A DNA stretch of 64,000 bases from Cercophora sp. LCS_1 (GCA_036250225.1 JAPZLL010000034.1:167423-231422); one strand, 5' to 3'. Shown: positions 1 to 11,825, counted from the stretch's first letter. The notes: generated from the sequence alone by a model not told the origin. Numbers and translations are program-made.

Positions 1-313
1 AACCCATCAAATACAAAGGCGCCTGCGCGCTCACCCACATGCAGGCGAGGGTCAACAAAGCCAAAGTTCTCTTGACGCCCAAACGACCATGCTCGCCAGC
101 CATGCCGTCGGCGCGCTCCACCGCAGAGACGTTCATGTTGGTGCTGCTCTCCCACGCAGTCTGCTGAACACGGGCAGGAACGGGCTCAATGATATTAGCG
201 TTGGCCGCGTAGCCGGGCGGGTTGACGGTGACAGGCGGAGCGACCTCGGGAGTGACCACCTTGGGTGTGGTGATCGAGGTCTTGTTCGAGGTCTTGTCAG
301 CGTTCAAAGCCAT
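1..313 (-). CDS. MFS transporter, TRI12-like (5' part only)
   Basis: Reading leftward from an ATG at 313-311, an open frame of 104 codons runs off the window edge. The first ~80 residues are polar and Pro/Thr/Val-rich, as in the cytosolic N-tails of fungal multidrug or toxin efflux pumps. They are followed by the start of a first membrane helix (LALLTLACMWVSAQAPLYLMG region). The WVSAQAPLYLMG pattern resembles the first helix of the TRI12 branch of the major facilitator superfamily, plasma-membrane proton-coupled exporters. Most of the protein lies outside the window, so substrate cannot be inferred. Partial; family moderately sure, subfamily less so. Confidence 0.72.
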   Translation of the reverse strand, partial: MALNADKTSNKTSITTPKVVTPEVAPPVTVNPPGYAANANIIEPVPARVQQTAWESSTNMNVSAVERADGMAGEHGRLGVKRTLALLTLACMWVSAQAPLYLMG

Positions 314-3300
314 CCTGTCCTTGAACGCAAACTTGAGCCAGACGTGCTCGCCGAAATGCATTTGGAAATTGCAAAATTGGTGTACAGATCGTGCGCAACA
401 AAGTTGAACAATTAGAAGGAAGACAAGGCGGGGGGAGAAACGGTGACGGAGGCTCTGCGAAAGAAAAAGAAATGTTCCGATACCTATGTTCGGTTGTGTA
501 AAGTGGCCGTCTAAGACTAGATAGAAGGTGAGCAACACACACCACCTAGGCGGTCAGGCCCTTTTTCCTTGTACCTGTCTCAAATACTGTTCCTGGAAGG
601 AGCGCGTCCACTCCACTTCGGGGGAAGGGCGGACGGAAGCTGCGCGGCGCGTCGTGCTGTGAGTGAGAACCCTTCTGACCAACTTACACCCCACCAAGTC
701 GGCGGTTCGCTCACTTCATCCGATGGTCCACTTGCGCTTTTGTACGTTGACAGTCTCAGAACATGACCAGAGCAGTCCGATGGTGAGGGACGTTCTGGAA
801 GAACAGGAGATGGCGTCTTGCTTTCTGGCAACCACGTCAAGGCCAGGAGCAGAGCCGACCGGCCCACTGGACTGTGGGCAGAAGCCAACGTATCCAAGCA
901 GATGGGAAACGGGGGGGGAGGGGCAACACAAACAAGCACGAGCAACCTAACCCAGGAGCAAAAAGCCTGTTGATGTCCAACGACCGACGTTCGTAGTCAA
1001 CTACCCACGCACATACAAACACACGCGCCGCGCAATCCTACAGAGCAATAAGGCCCCGTCATCTCGTTCCCGCCCACGGACGACTTGGAGAGAGAGAGAT
1101 CCCTGCGTCGGTCTAGTAGAGGAGGGCGCCCGGCCTCGCGCCCCGGTGACACGACTTGCACCTAATCCATCGTGTGTGAGATTAAACTGCCCGGGGGCGC
1201 TACGTAAAAAGCTGGGAAGTCGGCGGGTCACGAATGGTACGAGTGCTGGTGCGGCTCTTGGACCTGACATCGGGGAAAACACGCCAGTAACGGGCAGTTG
1301 GCCCAGTCTGCCGGCGCGGAAACGGTGCGGTCTTCGCCTCTCCCGTTTCCAGGACATCAAAGTTGGCAGGCCAACCCCTTCCTAGCTCTCTCTTTTCTCG
1401 CAGTTTCCAACTTTCCCTACCCAACCACGGAAAGGAGGATCATGCTCAATTTCGAAATCCCCCCCCCCCCCCATGAGCTAGGTCTCTCCGACACTGCACT
1501 GCATTTCACCATGGTGTCACCCGGGCTAATTTGAATAACTCGCATTCTCGAGTGTGACCGAGTGTGACCACGTGTGACGACAGACAGCAGAGAGAGGAAA
1601 TGGATCGAGACATAGGTCTGGGAAAACAAAAAAAAACAATGCCCCCTGTTCACCCAAGGAACGGAGCAGCGTCAAACACCAAGGTGAACCTCCGACGCTG
1701 TGGCTCCCGCGCCGCAGGCCGCCGGCCGCCGGCTTGCAAGGGCCGTCGAAGCGCCGGTGAAATGGAGGGTGGTAGGTTGCCGATGTTGTTCGCCAGCAAA
1801 AATCGCCCCTGAACGCTTGCGCGCGCGTGACACAACATTCGCACCCACATCCACATCCGCGTCCTGGGCTTTTGCATGGAGCAGGGCGCGCGGCACCCGC
1901 AAAGACGTGACAGACCGGAAAGAAGGTGGGATGGATGGATTCTCAACGACAAGGTTTGGGAACGCGAGGTTCACCAGCCGCCACGTGCAGCAGCCTCGAT
2001 GCTTTCGAGCTCCCTAGCCTGGCGGTGTCGCCCCGTCTGCCGGCGCTTTGCTGCGAGGACGTTGGTGGCTTGGTTTATCGGCTGAGAGCTGGCTCGGCCA
2101 AAAGCTTAAATTCACCGTCCCGCTCCCGTGGCTGTGCCGCTGTGGGGAAGAGGGCGGTCTGGAAGGTCCATGCCTAGGTACGTTGGTCGTTCTTGTTGCT
2201 GCAATCGAGTCGAAAACTTTACAATAAGCAAACCCCCCTCCTGGGTTTGGCTCGGGACCGAGAGGAGGATGGCTGCATTCACTGCGACGTCAGTCAGTAT
2301 GATCCGGCGACAAAGCAGGAACAGCAAAAACGCCATCCATCCATCCGTCCATCCGTCCTGCCTCGTTTGCTACTTCCTGAGAGCTTGGCCAAACCCGTGC
2401 GCCGCCGGGTGGGCAAACAGGACCCCGAGAATGCCGCAACCAGACCGGGAACGAGAGAGTAAATTCGGACGCAGGCGAGGATGGCTGCTGTGAATCAGAC
2501 CGACAGTCGTGTTGCCATCATGGGCGCTCCCTCTGGCGACGCCGTGCGTGTTTGTTGTTCGACGGCGGTAAGGTGGCTGTCCAAATAATGCCAGATGGCC
2601 TCCCCTCAATATATATAACCTCAAAAGCCGAAAGCTGTTGCCAACAAACGTCAGCGGCCCGGTCGAGTTTGCCTCCCGTTGAACGTCAACCAGCGGTATC
2701 GGGGACGCGCTCGACTAACTGACAAGATCACACACGGCGGACTCGATGTTGCCCGAAACCAGCTCGACGCTTTGCTGCCGGCCACTTTTTTCTTTCTTGT
2801 GGTCCTTGCTCCAATCCTTGCCCAGCTCTGGGTCTGGGAGCTTTTTGCGAGACCAGAGACAGAATGAGGGAACAGTGTGAGGTTGGAGAATAATGCTGTG
2901 GGAGTCTCAACTGTTGAGCGAACCCAGCTCCCCGGTTTACTCCTGTGGAATAATGTAGGGAGATGGCGTGACACCATTCGACGTATAACAGAGCGGCCGT
3001 CTCCCGAGGGTGAACGACTTGCCATCTGAGGCGCAAGGCACGCAGATGTAACGTGAAAACCTTCAACGCGGTCGAGGCGAATGTGGAATATCTGTTCACA
3101 AGAGAATGTGTCGCCTAACCCATCTCAAGGGAATGCACAAGTCATCGGGAAGACATCATCTTCGTTTCGTTCTCTGTAACACAAGCACAGAGGACCGAGG
3201 GCAAAGGCAATGGATGAGAAAGATAGCGTAAGAGAAGACTTGACAGATCGCCACAGTTCTGATGTAAATGTTGTGTTCAACAGATCGACGCATTGATCGA

Positions 3301-3552
3301 CATAAAGTACATGTATACAAGAAAGAGGGCCATTGCCGCTCGCTGGCTTGCTAGGGCTCTCGCTGGTATATCGACCAAATAAAAGCCGTGGTATCTCTTC
3401 ATAAACAATCGGTCCCCAACACACATGGACAATAGATCCTCCCTTCCATCCGAACGCCGTGCGTCAGAACCCCCCCCCCCCCATCCTTCTTTTTCACAGC
3501 CACATTACATAAGGTATCCGTATATCCGGTTCATATATAGTACAGCCCTTCC
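314..3552. other. Intergenic region, no supported gene
   Basis: This 3.2-kb spacer lies upstream of the MFS gene and downstream of the ferric reductase, both on the minus strand. Only short, overlapping, non-conserved open frames occur on both strands. It contains C homopolymers near 1460 and 3470, a CATC/CGTC simple repeat near 2333-2358, and a TATA-like AT run near 2610. I see no gene here. Confidence 0.6.
2333..2358. repeat. CATC/CGTC tetranucleotide repeat
   Basis: About six consecutive 4-bp units alternate CCAT and CCGT. It is a simple-sequence tract in the promoter-side spacer of the MFS gene, with no evident function. Confidence 0.8.
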
Positions 3553-6339
3553 TCAGAGGGCATAGTTCTCTGCGTGGAGGAAGATCTCCTCCAGCATGTC
3601 GTCGCCCCAAATCTCGGCCTGTAACCTCGCAACCGTGTTGGCCACGCCGACTCGCATTGCCGGCGGACCGCACACAAACACGGCCGTTCTCCTGCCTAGC
3701 ACGCCCCTACCATCTGGCCCGCCCGTCGCCCACTCCTTGAGCATGTAGCCTAGGTCGGGCCGGCCATACTCGACGCTCCACCCGCCGTCAATCTCGTGCG
3801 GAATGGGGAATGCGAACCGCATGAGGGAGCGCTGGAACTCGGTCGGTGTCCCGGGGAAGCCAAAGTCAAAGCCGGACGGTGGACCAAAGGTGCTCGTGGG
3901 CCTTGGCCTGGAAGGACCGACATCGGTCCGCAGATGCGCCAGTTCCGGCGGGCGGACGGGAGCTTGCTCTGTGGACGGGCCACTTTGCTCCTGGTCGGAC
4001 GTGGGCTCCTCGACGGATCTTGAGCTGCCAACGCCCGAGGGGCGGCCTTCGGCGTCGCCGGCCGTGAGAAGCTGCGAGTAGCGCTGGCGCCCGGCTGGCG
4101 GGGCGTACTTGAAGTGCGGCGCCTTGTCGGGCTGTGGGACCAGGGGACGGAAGTGGAACTCGCCGTCCTTGTCCTTTTTCTTGCCCTGATCACTATTGTC
4201 TGCGCTGCCCGAGGACGAGTGGAGCTTGCGCGAGTTGGACTCGCTGTCGCGGCCCTCGAGCTTGCGGAGAGTCTCCTCAGCCACCGACTCGCGGTTCTTC
4301 TTGGGTGGCTGTGGAGGAAGAGGCCCTGGCGGTGGGCCCGGCGGTGGTGGGGGGAGGTTATGAGGTTGGAGGTATTTCTGTTGCGGGAGAGCCGTGATGC
4401 GGTCTTCGTCCTCGGCGCGGAGTTCGCGCTCTCGCTCTGGGTCGCCTTGGGCCTCAGACATGATGAGCGCGCTGTTGCGCTTGCTGGCGATGCCAGCGAC
4501 GAAGCCGTCGAGCTTGTCGTGGAACAGGTTGCTGAGCGGCCGGGGGGCGCGGCCCTGTGGGATATGCGGTCCGGGCCCGGTTGGTTGGCGGACGGCCGAC
4601 GTCACGAAAAACTTGCAGGTGACGCTCTCGGGCGGTGCTGCCTCTCGGCAGATGCGAAGCTCCTCCCGGAACCAGTCCATGGCCTCGAGCCGCTTCAGCG
4701 CCCAGACCACCACGATCTTCTTGGTGATGGCCTTGCCGTCGCGCATGCGCTTGATAAGATTCAGCAACTGCGACATCAACGCTGTGATGCCGCTGCCTCC
4801 CGCGATTAAGATAACTGTGTCGAAAGCTGCGAGCTCGCGACGCATTCCGCCGTAGGGGCCATCAAGGAATGCCCGATATGTGTGAAACGGGCCCTTGTCG
4901 ATGGCCGTCTCGAGCAGCTTGCGTGTGAAGCCGCCGTATGGTCGCAGGACAAGCACGCAGTCGCGATATTCCTCGCCATACTCGGAGGGGAAATCCTCGC
5001 TGCACAGCGACGAAATGGTAAAAGGATGGTTTTCGAAGAGCGAGATGCCAGGCATGCGCAGGTACACGTACTGGCCCGGCTTCCACCGCATCTGTGTCGG
5101 GATGGTGATCTTGATCGTGTTCTCCGTCATGATGTTGATGGCCGCCTCGTCGCCAATCATCCATGCGAGGCGCCAGGGCTTGGCCCAGTTCAGCTTGAAC
5201 AGCCGCCAGATGTTGCACAGAACGATGACGCCCGCCGACGCACCGAGGTAGCCCCACGACATGAGGAAATTCTTGGTGTGCCAGAAAAGGACGGCAATGT
5301 AAATGTAGCCCACGGGTTCGTGCAGCTTGATGAACAGCTCGTATGCCCTTCTCCGGATGATTGGCAGCGAGCCGATGCACAGCCAGCAGAGCGGGACGAG
5401 GCAGGCGATTCCCGAGCCGTAAATGATGCCGCTACCCGGAGGGAACAGTTTCTCAAACACCTCCATCCCGCCGTCCTCCCAGACTGGCTGAACGTAGAAC
5501 GGAACCGTGTGGCAGAGCGACATGAACAGACACAGATAGGCAATCCAGCGGTGGAACACGTTCAACCTCTCGGGGCCGATGCCCGTGATGAGCGAGAGCA
5601 GATTCGCCTTCATGGCCGTGGCAACGATCCAGGGCGTCATTGCGACTGCGATCATGCCCGAGCGGATAGCCAGCGGCGGCGAGCCAAACCGAATGCTTTG
5701 CCAGTATAACGGCTGCTGCAGGAAGCAGAAGATCGTGACAAAGCAGAGAGCGATAAACACGCTGAAGAGGACAGCGGCCGAGGCGAAGGTGAACCGGTGC
5801 TTGTTGTACACAATGTCGGGAATCGGGCGGTAAAAGACCCACCGAAACAACGCGAGGGTGTCGTTGACAAAGCCCACAGACGAGAAGTGGGCTTTCGGCT
5901 TAAAGTTCTTCTCTTCAACGGGCTCGTCGGGGAAGAAGTGGCGTCTCGATTCGGCATTCGTCGCACCGGTCGCGAGGGCGGCCGTCCTGTCCCACTCCGG
6001 ATCCAGACTGTAGAGATTCTGAAAGTGCGCCTCCATCTCCTGCTTGTAGATTGCCTGCCGGATCTTGTCCTGCCAAAAGTGCCATATCCTCATAAACCCA
6101 ACCAGGCCAACAATTGCGAGCGAAAAATACGTCCACCCCAACCCGTACTTCCCCGACTGCGTCCATGGGTCTACCGTCAGGGCCTGGACAAGGCCCGGAG
6201 GACTACCTGTTGTGAGAGGGATAAAGATACGCTTTGCCAGCTCGCCCAGCGTTCGAGTGGCATCGTCGGCGGCGGTCCTCACCACCGCGGTGGCATGTGA
6301 AGCCATCCGTGACTCTGGTGCCGTGTGTCGACCGGGCAA
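3553..6339 (-). CDS. Ferric reductase-type transmembrane NADPH oxidoreductase with large insert
   Basis: An intronless frame of 928 residues. Members of this FRE family move electrons from cytosolic NADPH through FAD and two hemes across the membrane, usually to reduce Fe(III). Visible features are several membrane helices between residues ~67 and ~380; two H-X13-H heme pairs, H263/H277 and H340/H354; an FAD motif HPFT at 438-441; the nucleotide-binding loop GGSGIT at 514-519; and a terminal CGPP motif with the Cys at 890. Residues ~625-820 are unusual: a disordered, charged stretch with a polyproline run (~662-680) sits inside the NADPH domain. A second in-frame Met at residue 12 is an alternative start. 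No secretion signal is obvious. The heme ligand spacing supports FRE over an unrelated oxidoreductase; the actual acceptor is unknown. Confidence 0.9.
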   Translation of the reverse strand: MPGRHTAPESRMASHATAVVRTAADDATRTLGELAKRIFIPLTTGSPPGLVQALTVDPWTQSGKYGLGWTYFSLAIVGLVGFMRIWHFWQDKIRQAIYKQEMEAHFQNLYSLDPEWDRTAALATGATNAESRRHFFPDEPVEEKNFKPKAHFSSVGFVNDTLALFRWVFYRPIPDIVYNKHRFTFASAAVLFSVFIALCFVTIFCFLQQPLYWQSIRFGSPPLAIRSGMIAVAMTPWIVATAMKANLLSLITGIGPERLNVFHRWIAYLCLFMSLCHTVPFYVQPVWEDGGMEVFEKLFPPGSGIIYGSGIACLVPLCWLCIGSLPIIRRRAYELFIKLHEPVGYIYIAVLFWHTKNFLMSWGYLGASAGVIVLCNIWRLFKLNWAKPWRLAWMIGDEAAINIMTENTIKITIPTQMRWKPGQYVYLRMPGISLFENHPFTISSLCSEDFPSEYGEEYRDCVLVLRPYGGFTRKLLETAIDKGPFHTYRAFLDGPYGGMRRELAAFDTVILIAGGSGITALMSQLLNLIKRMRDGKAITKKIVVVWALKRLEAMDWFREELRICREAAPPESVTCKFFVTSAVRQPTGPGPHIPQGRAPRPLSNLFHDKLDGFVAGIASKRNSALIMSEAQGDPERERELRAEDEDRITALPQQKYLQPHNLPPPPPGPPPGPLPPQPPKKNRESVAEETLRKLEGRDSESNSRKLHSSSGSADNSDQGKKKDKDGEFHFRPLVPQPDKAPHFKYAPPAGRQRYSQLLTAGDAEGRPSGVGSSRSVEEPTSDQEQSGPSTEQAPVRPPELAHLRTDVGPSRPRPTSTFGPPSGFDFGFPGTPTEFQRSLMRFAFPIPHEIDGGWSVEYGRPDLGYMLKEWATGGPDGRGVLGRRTAVFVCGPPAMRVGVANTVARLQAEIWGDDMLEEIFLHAENYAL

Positions 6340-8912
6340 CGTCTATAAAATCGGTGTTGGCGTGGAGCCGGCAAGGTGTACCGGCGAAGAGAAGAACGTC
6401 GTGACACGGGAATACCAGACCCCCGACGAGGAATTAGAGAGCGTATAGGGCGGGCAGCATGGCCGTGGAAAGGAAGGGAATAACGGGATACGATCACAAC
6501 CGGGGGACTCCGGGGAAGGGGACGGTGTGGGTGGGGAGCTGGATATATGGCCGCTTCAAGTGGCCACGACTAGTAGCTCTCGACCTTCGGGGATAGTCAG
6601 AGTCGGGCCCGCGCTTGGGTTCCGAAGACGACAAGGTGAGATGCGCCGTGATGCGGACGGCGTCACGGTAGATTCGACAAGCGCCGAGGACGACGGCGAG
6701 TGTGTGCTAGAGCCGGTCTGTTGGGATCGGTGGCGACGCGAGATTTGCTCCCCTTGCCCTTACAGTTTAGGGGCAGCTCGATCGAGACTGTCCAAGATCG
6801 CGGGGCGCGTCGACCACTGCTCGACCAGTCAATCGCGGACGGGGAGTACTGGGTTGCCGGTAGCTCGGGTGAAGATACAGACGGCACACCTGGCTCAGCG
6901 GTTGCGCCGTCTTTAATATTGGCTGTTGGGCGTGTTGGAGGGGTCCCCGCTGCTGCACGTCTGCATGTCTCGCACACGCAGTCCACCATGCACCCTGCTC
7001 GTCGTTCCTTGTCCTGGTCCTGGCAGGGTCTGCGAGGGCGGGCGCTAGGTCTGGCCCTTGCAAGGCCGTGTTGGGGTAGGCGTCAGGTGTGGTGGCGGGG
7101 AACGATGGCGAGCAAACAACAACGCTTGACGGCGTCTTTTGATATCGCAAGCCGGGCGGGACAAGCAAGACGGGGGCGTCGGCACTGGTGGACTGTTTTA
7201 GACAAACAGCACGGTTGAGACACACGGCGCAGCAAGCAACGTGCGTGCATGCAAAGTCGACGCTGTGACCAGCAGACTGTGGCCGCCTGTTCGTCAGGTA
7301 AAAAGAAAGCGTCGCCCGAGCCGTGATGGGTTGGGGGGCGGCAGATGTGATGGCGCGGCTGACTCTGGCTCCGGCAAGCGCTCGTGACAACGCTGTGAGC
7401 CTGCGAGGGACTGGCAGCACAACAGACGGCGTCGACAGTGACAGTGATGAGCTGGTTGGGTTGACAGAGGCAGAAGGAAAGAAGGCTAGTCCGTGTGATG
7501 GGCAATGGCAATGGCTCGGGACGACGTGACGACGGGTGGGGGTGGCCTGAATCCCCCAGCGTCCAGCCCTTCAGAGATGGCGATGGAGGGTGCCCTTGCT
7601 AGCCATGGGTGTTTGGGTGTGATACCCCTCGTCGGCCGGAGTCTCTCCCGTCCCCCGCCACTGAGATATCGCAATTCGCATTTCGTCAACGTGCGCCGAC
7701 CGCCCACTGCGACCGTCTTTCTTGCAGAAACAGACGTGCTTGATGTGGCATTGCGTTCGCCGGACCCGCTGCTCGCTTCTTTTTGGCAGCAAATACCCCT
7801 TCTTCGCGAGTCCCAATGCGTTCGAGGACCATCATGCAAGCTGATAGCGTGGAAGTTGGGGGCCACCCAAGAGCGCACCCGTCAAATCGCGTTGAAGAAT
7901 TGCGGTGATGATCGGGTGCATGCGCAGCGAATGGCAGTTCGTCTGGGCGACTTTGACCGACTCTGGGCGGACGGTGGGGAATCGAGATGCGGGTGCCCTT
8001 TGCGGGAACGGGGGACCAGGGGGTCGAGCGGCAAGAGCGTGCTCCTGATTCGCTCTCGGCATGCCCCGTTCCTAACCCGCGCCGTGTTCACAGACTCGAG
8101 CAGCAACGCAGCGCAGCAGCAGCAGCAGCACCGAAAGAGACCCGCACTTGCACCGCAGCAGACTCGACTCGACTTGACTCGAAAACCCGACAAGAAGCTA
8201 ACCCTTCCAGAACCCGAAAGCGGGGAATAATCCAGTCCGCAAGCGTCCCGACTTCTGCCTTGCGCTCTGCAAATGTTTCTTTTCGCTGCGGGTAATGTTG
8301 CTTGACATTTCGTTTGAATGGCCCGCCCAAAAAGGGGCAACATGCTCGCTACCGGCACATCTGTCCAATGCATAATGATGGGCTCGATGATTTGCAATAG
8401 ACCCAATGCCAATAATCGCAATCCAGGATTGTCTCTCGAAGAGCATTCGGAGTATTTTCGCTCAATCTTATCGACGCCGCCGTGCTGGTTGGGCCGCCCT
8501 TCTAGCCGCCTCGCAAAAACAGATAGATTGCTGCGACGGCCTTGTACGCGCCGCCATTTTTGCACCGTTGCCTCCCCTGATCCGTGAATGCGCTGTTGGC
8601 TCGGTCCGTCAGGTTGCTATTTGAACGGTAAAAGGCGTGGCTGTTTTTGCATCCAGAACAACCGTGGTTCGATGAAATCGAGCAAGCGGGACGTCCCGGG
8701 GCACTGACCCTGGTGTTCTGAGTGGATGGAGCGAGCTCTGTGCCACAGCAAAGCTCAACCGTAATCGACACCCACACCCTCTCTCCTGTCGGCAACACGT
8801 GTGTTCTAAAAATTTCGGCAGAAGGATTCTCACCCACGTCGCACCTCACGTCGGGGAATCGATCAGATATTATCCAATCCGGCATTGCGCTACCCAAACC
8901 TCAATTGCATAT
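6340..8912. other. Intergenic region, no supported gene
   Basis: A 2.6-kb spacer lies between the start of the ferric reductase gene and the 3' end of the FAD oxidoreductase gene. A 241-codon frame at 7505-8230 looks compositional: Arg/Pro-rich, with no domain and with Gln from a GCA/CAG run near 8108-8131. I treat it as non-coding. The part next to 6339 is the likely promoter of the reductase. Confidence 0.55.
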
Positions 8913-10169
8913 TTATTTTTTCATTTCCAGTCCAAGGCTGCTGACATCGGCACTCGCTGGCCTGCCTTGGGCCAACTCAGCCAGCACTTTGCCGGTTCCC
9001 AAGCACAACGATATCCCCCACGGTCCGTGGCCAGTGGCCAGAAAGACGCCCCCGTCGGCCCCGGGTCGTGTGGCCATGCCGACGCCGAGCTCGAGATCGG
9101 GAATTCGACAGGTGATCGGGAACCCCCACGGCGTCACTGGACGAAAACACAAACCTTCACGGACAACTTCTAGGTTGTCGCCAACATCTCCAAGGAGCAT
9201 CTTGGCCGTCTCTTTTAGTTTGTCAACGACCTTCTCTTGAACTGGCGCTCGCCCGGGAAGTTCCGGGACGGGAAGAGTCACCGAGTTGAGCCCAGCGAGA
9301 TATATGTCGCCGCCAGCTCGAGCGTACATCTCTGGCGAGAACTTGGCCTCGTGTGTTGTATATACCGCATGGCATTGATCCGTTGGTGTCCCTTTCCAGT
9401 GCGGTGACCTCAACACGATCGAGTGCCCCGCGAGACTCGCAACTGGAATGTTGAGGTGGGAATGCCGAAACAGTTCTCTAAACACTTTGGGGGACCAGAC
9501 TCCTGCCGAGATGACGATTCTGGTACAAGGAAGATCGGTTTCCGTCGAGGACTTGCCATCCGCAATGCGTACGCTGGCCAGCTCCCCTCTCAAATCGGTA
9601 CTGACCGAGACTGCTGTTGCTGGGTGATGTAGCCGAACACCGCGTTCGAGGCATTCCTGAAGCAGAAATTGACACAGTAATAGGGGATCGAGCTGCGCGG
9701 TTGATCCTTCAGTGCTGATAAGTTCAATATGATCGCCCTTCACTCTTCGTAGCCATGCCGGCGACACGTGGCTCGCTGGCTCGCCATCCTTGGTGACTTC
9801 GTCAGGAGCAGCCTGAACTCTGGACGTGCCATGGCGAAGCCAATCGTCGCCCCTCTGCTTTCCTGTGCTGGCGTTTTCAGCCGACTGGGTATAGTTGACT
9901 GAAGTTGTTGGCGAGTACTTCCACCTCTCGCGTCCACCACTATCCGCTGCCAGCTGTTTGTGAAGCTCGTAACTGAGTGCGCCGAGGGAAGCGACTTCGG
10001 AAGCAAACCAATCTTTGGCCAAGAACCCACCTGCGTAGCCGGACGCTGACGCAAAGAGTTCGGGCGAAGGGTCGACGAGATGTATGCTGGACGGTGGTTG
10101 ATGGTCAGACAAGTAATAAGCCGTTGAGAGACCAATGACGCCAGCACCGAGGATGACAGTAGACGACAT
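8913..10169 (-). CDS. FAD-dependent oxidoreductase (DAO fold, TDA3-like)
   Basis: An intronless 418-residue protein. The N-terminus is a classic Rossmann dinucleotide-binding loop, VILGAGVIGLSTAYYL (GxGxxG). The fold continues as in the D-amino-acid-oxidase/DadA family, with a C-terminal GHGPWGISL segment of the kind that closes the FAD site. The middle section (GHSIVLRSP, LCFRPVTPWGFPI) resembles fungal proteins related to yeast Tda3, a putative oxidoreductase linked to endosomal recycling. No signal peptide or membrane helix is seen, so it is probably cytosolic. The substrate is not predictable. It lies head-to-head with the SDR gene at 10913 across ~740 bp. Alternative identity: sarcosine or amino-acid oxidase relative. 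Confidence 0.85.
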   Translation of the reverse strand: MSSTVILGAGVIGLSTAYYLSDHQPPSSIHLVDPSPELFASASGYAGGFLAKDWFASEVASLGALSYELHKQLAADSGGRERWKYSPTTSVNYTQSAENASTGKQRGDDWLRHGTSRVQAAPDEVTKDGEPASHVSPAWLRRVKGDHIELISTEGSTAQLDPLLLCQFLLQECLERGVRLHHPATAVSVSTDLRGELASVRIADGKSSTETDLPCTRIVISAGVWSPKVFRELFRHSHLNIPVASLAGHSIVLRSPHWKGTPTDQCHAVYTTHEAKFSPEMYARAGGDIYLAGLNSVTLPVPELPGRAPVQEKVVDKLKETAKMLLGDVGDNLEVVREGLCFRPVTPWGFPITCRIPDLELGVGMATRPGADGGVFLATGHGPWGISLCLGTGKVLAELAQGRPASADVSSLGLEMKK

Positions 10170-10912
10170 GTTGAGTAGGTGGAAAGCACTGATTTACCTC
10201 AATGGGTGGTTTGAGTAATCGCGATTGTCAGGTTCGCACGTCATCTACCAAACATGACCCCGCCAGCCCTTTCTGCTTCCATGTGTCACACTCAACCCCT
10301 TTAGGCATAGCCACCCCTAAGAGAGGTAGAACACTCGCTGTCGATGTGCAACAAGGATGCGTATATTGTAAGAAAGCCAGAAACTGTGGCCGGCGAAAAA
10401 GATCTTTTACAACGCAAAAACTGTAACGAGTGCCCTGGAGGGAGCCGTCTGGGTGGCCTGGAGGCGAAGGGGCCCTGCGCGGTCTGGCACTGCGTGCCAG
10501 ACGGCTGCATCCGGCAGGCGCGGACAGGTTCGGGCCGGCGCGACGGATCCGGCCGTCGGCCATGGAGCGATGGAACAAAGGTTGAAGCTCCAGAGGTTTC
10601 CGAAAGCGGAAGTCGTGATCTAGGATAAGAAGGCTGGTGGCCGCTCCTTTGGCCAAAAGAGGGCCACATTCCAATTGAACTTTACACCCACCACTACCTT
10701 GGCCCTGTTCCGCTTGTTCCACAGCCCTAACCCTGACGCCCTTGCGTTACAACCCGACCTGATGCTTATCCACCTTCCTTAAAAGATTTAATACTTCCCA
10801 CCCTGCCGCTGATCCCCCGAGCCTGGAACTACCCCTCTCCTACTGGTGAGGGGCCTGAAGGGAAATTTTCAAGCTCATAATGTCAAGCTTGTGCTGCAAC
10901 ACCAAACCGAAA
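10170..10912. other. Divergent promoter region
   Basis: A 743-bp spacer separates two divergently transcribed redox genes and should carry both promoters. Short frames here are not conserved-looking. A pyrimidine-rich stretch just before 10880 may belong to the 5' leader of the plus-strand gene. Confidence 0.5.
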
Positions 10913-11825
10913 ATGTCGTCAAAAGTTGTTATCGTAACTGGCGCAAGCCGCGGGATTGGGCTCGCTGTGGCCGCCCAGCTGCTAAAAGACAAGCATAAGG
11001 TTGTGCTTGTCTCTAGATCTGAAGAGCCGATGCGCGAGCTTTCAGAGAAGTTCCCCTCGCTGGTGGCATTTGTTGCCGCCGACATGACGCTTCAAGATGT
11101 AGGTTTTGACAACAATTGCTTGACTCCGAGACGCTGAAACATCAAAGTCCGCAAAGCGAGTAGTCAGTCTCACAATTGACACGTTTGGCAAAATAGATGG
11201 AGTGGTCGTAAATCACGGTGTGCTGTCTCCCATGACACGTCTCGAAAATTCATCAATTGAGGATTGGAGAAGACTCTACGAAGCCAATCTATTCAGTGCA
11301 CTTGCGCTGGTAAGTGCTCGGCGTCTCGAATCAACAGCCAGCTGATTTGGAAAATGGAAAAGGTCAAAGAGACAATCCCCCATCTACGCAGGTCCCAGGG
11401 CAGCATCATCTTTGTTTCCTCGGGGGCAGCAACCAAAGGCTACACCGCATGGGGTGCGTATGGCTCCTCAAAGGCTGCGTTGAACTCACTCTCCCAGCAT
11501 GTTGCTGTTGAAGAGCCTAGCATCACCTCCATCGCCATCAGTCCTGGGCGTGTCGACACCGACATGCAGAAGGAGATCAGGGAGAAGGGGGTCGTGGCCA
11601 TGTCCGAAAAGGATTACGAAGGGTTCAAGACCGCGTTCGAGGAAAGCAGACTCAACAAGCCCGAGTGGCCAAGCCACGTCATCGCGAGGTTGGCAGTCGC
11701 GGCCAAACCAGGACTGTCTGGGAAGTACCTCAGGTATGTTATACCACCACATCCGTGCGATACGCCTGACTAATAGAGACAGCTGGAACGCTCCCGAACT
11801 TGTCGAATACCGAGGGGAAGAGTAA
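10913..11825 (+). CDS. Short-chain dehydrogenase/reductase (IRC24/benzil-reductase-like)
   Basis: Four exons by splice consensus and frame: 10913-11098, 11148-11309, 11363-11733, 11783-11825. The spliced protein is about 253 residues. SDR hallmarks are all visible: VTGASRGIG cofactor loop at the N-terminus, NHG in place of the usual NAG, catalytic Ser in FVSSGA, and YGSSK as the YxxxK motif. The segment SPGRVDTDMQ follows, and the protein ends WNAPELVEYRGEE. The overall pattern resembles yeast YIR035C/IRC24 benzil reductases, cytosolic NADPH-dependent carbonyl reductases. An ATG 33 bp upstream (10880) is in frame, but the start at 10913 places the Rossmann loop right at the N-terminus as is typical. 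The physiological substrate is unknown. Confidence 0.88.

Noticed and set aside
4114..4809. 231-codon plus-strand frame antisense to the ferric reductase
   Set aside because: Shadow of the real minus-strand gene, which has complete heme, FAD and NADPH motifs.
7505..8230. 241-codon plus-strand frame upstream of the ferric reductase
   Set aside because: Arg/Pro-rich with no domain or hydrophobic pattern; composition explains it, and overlapping frames on the other strand are equally open.
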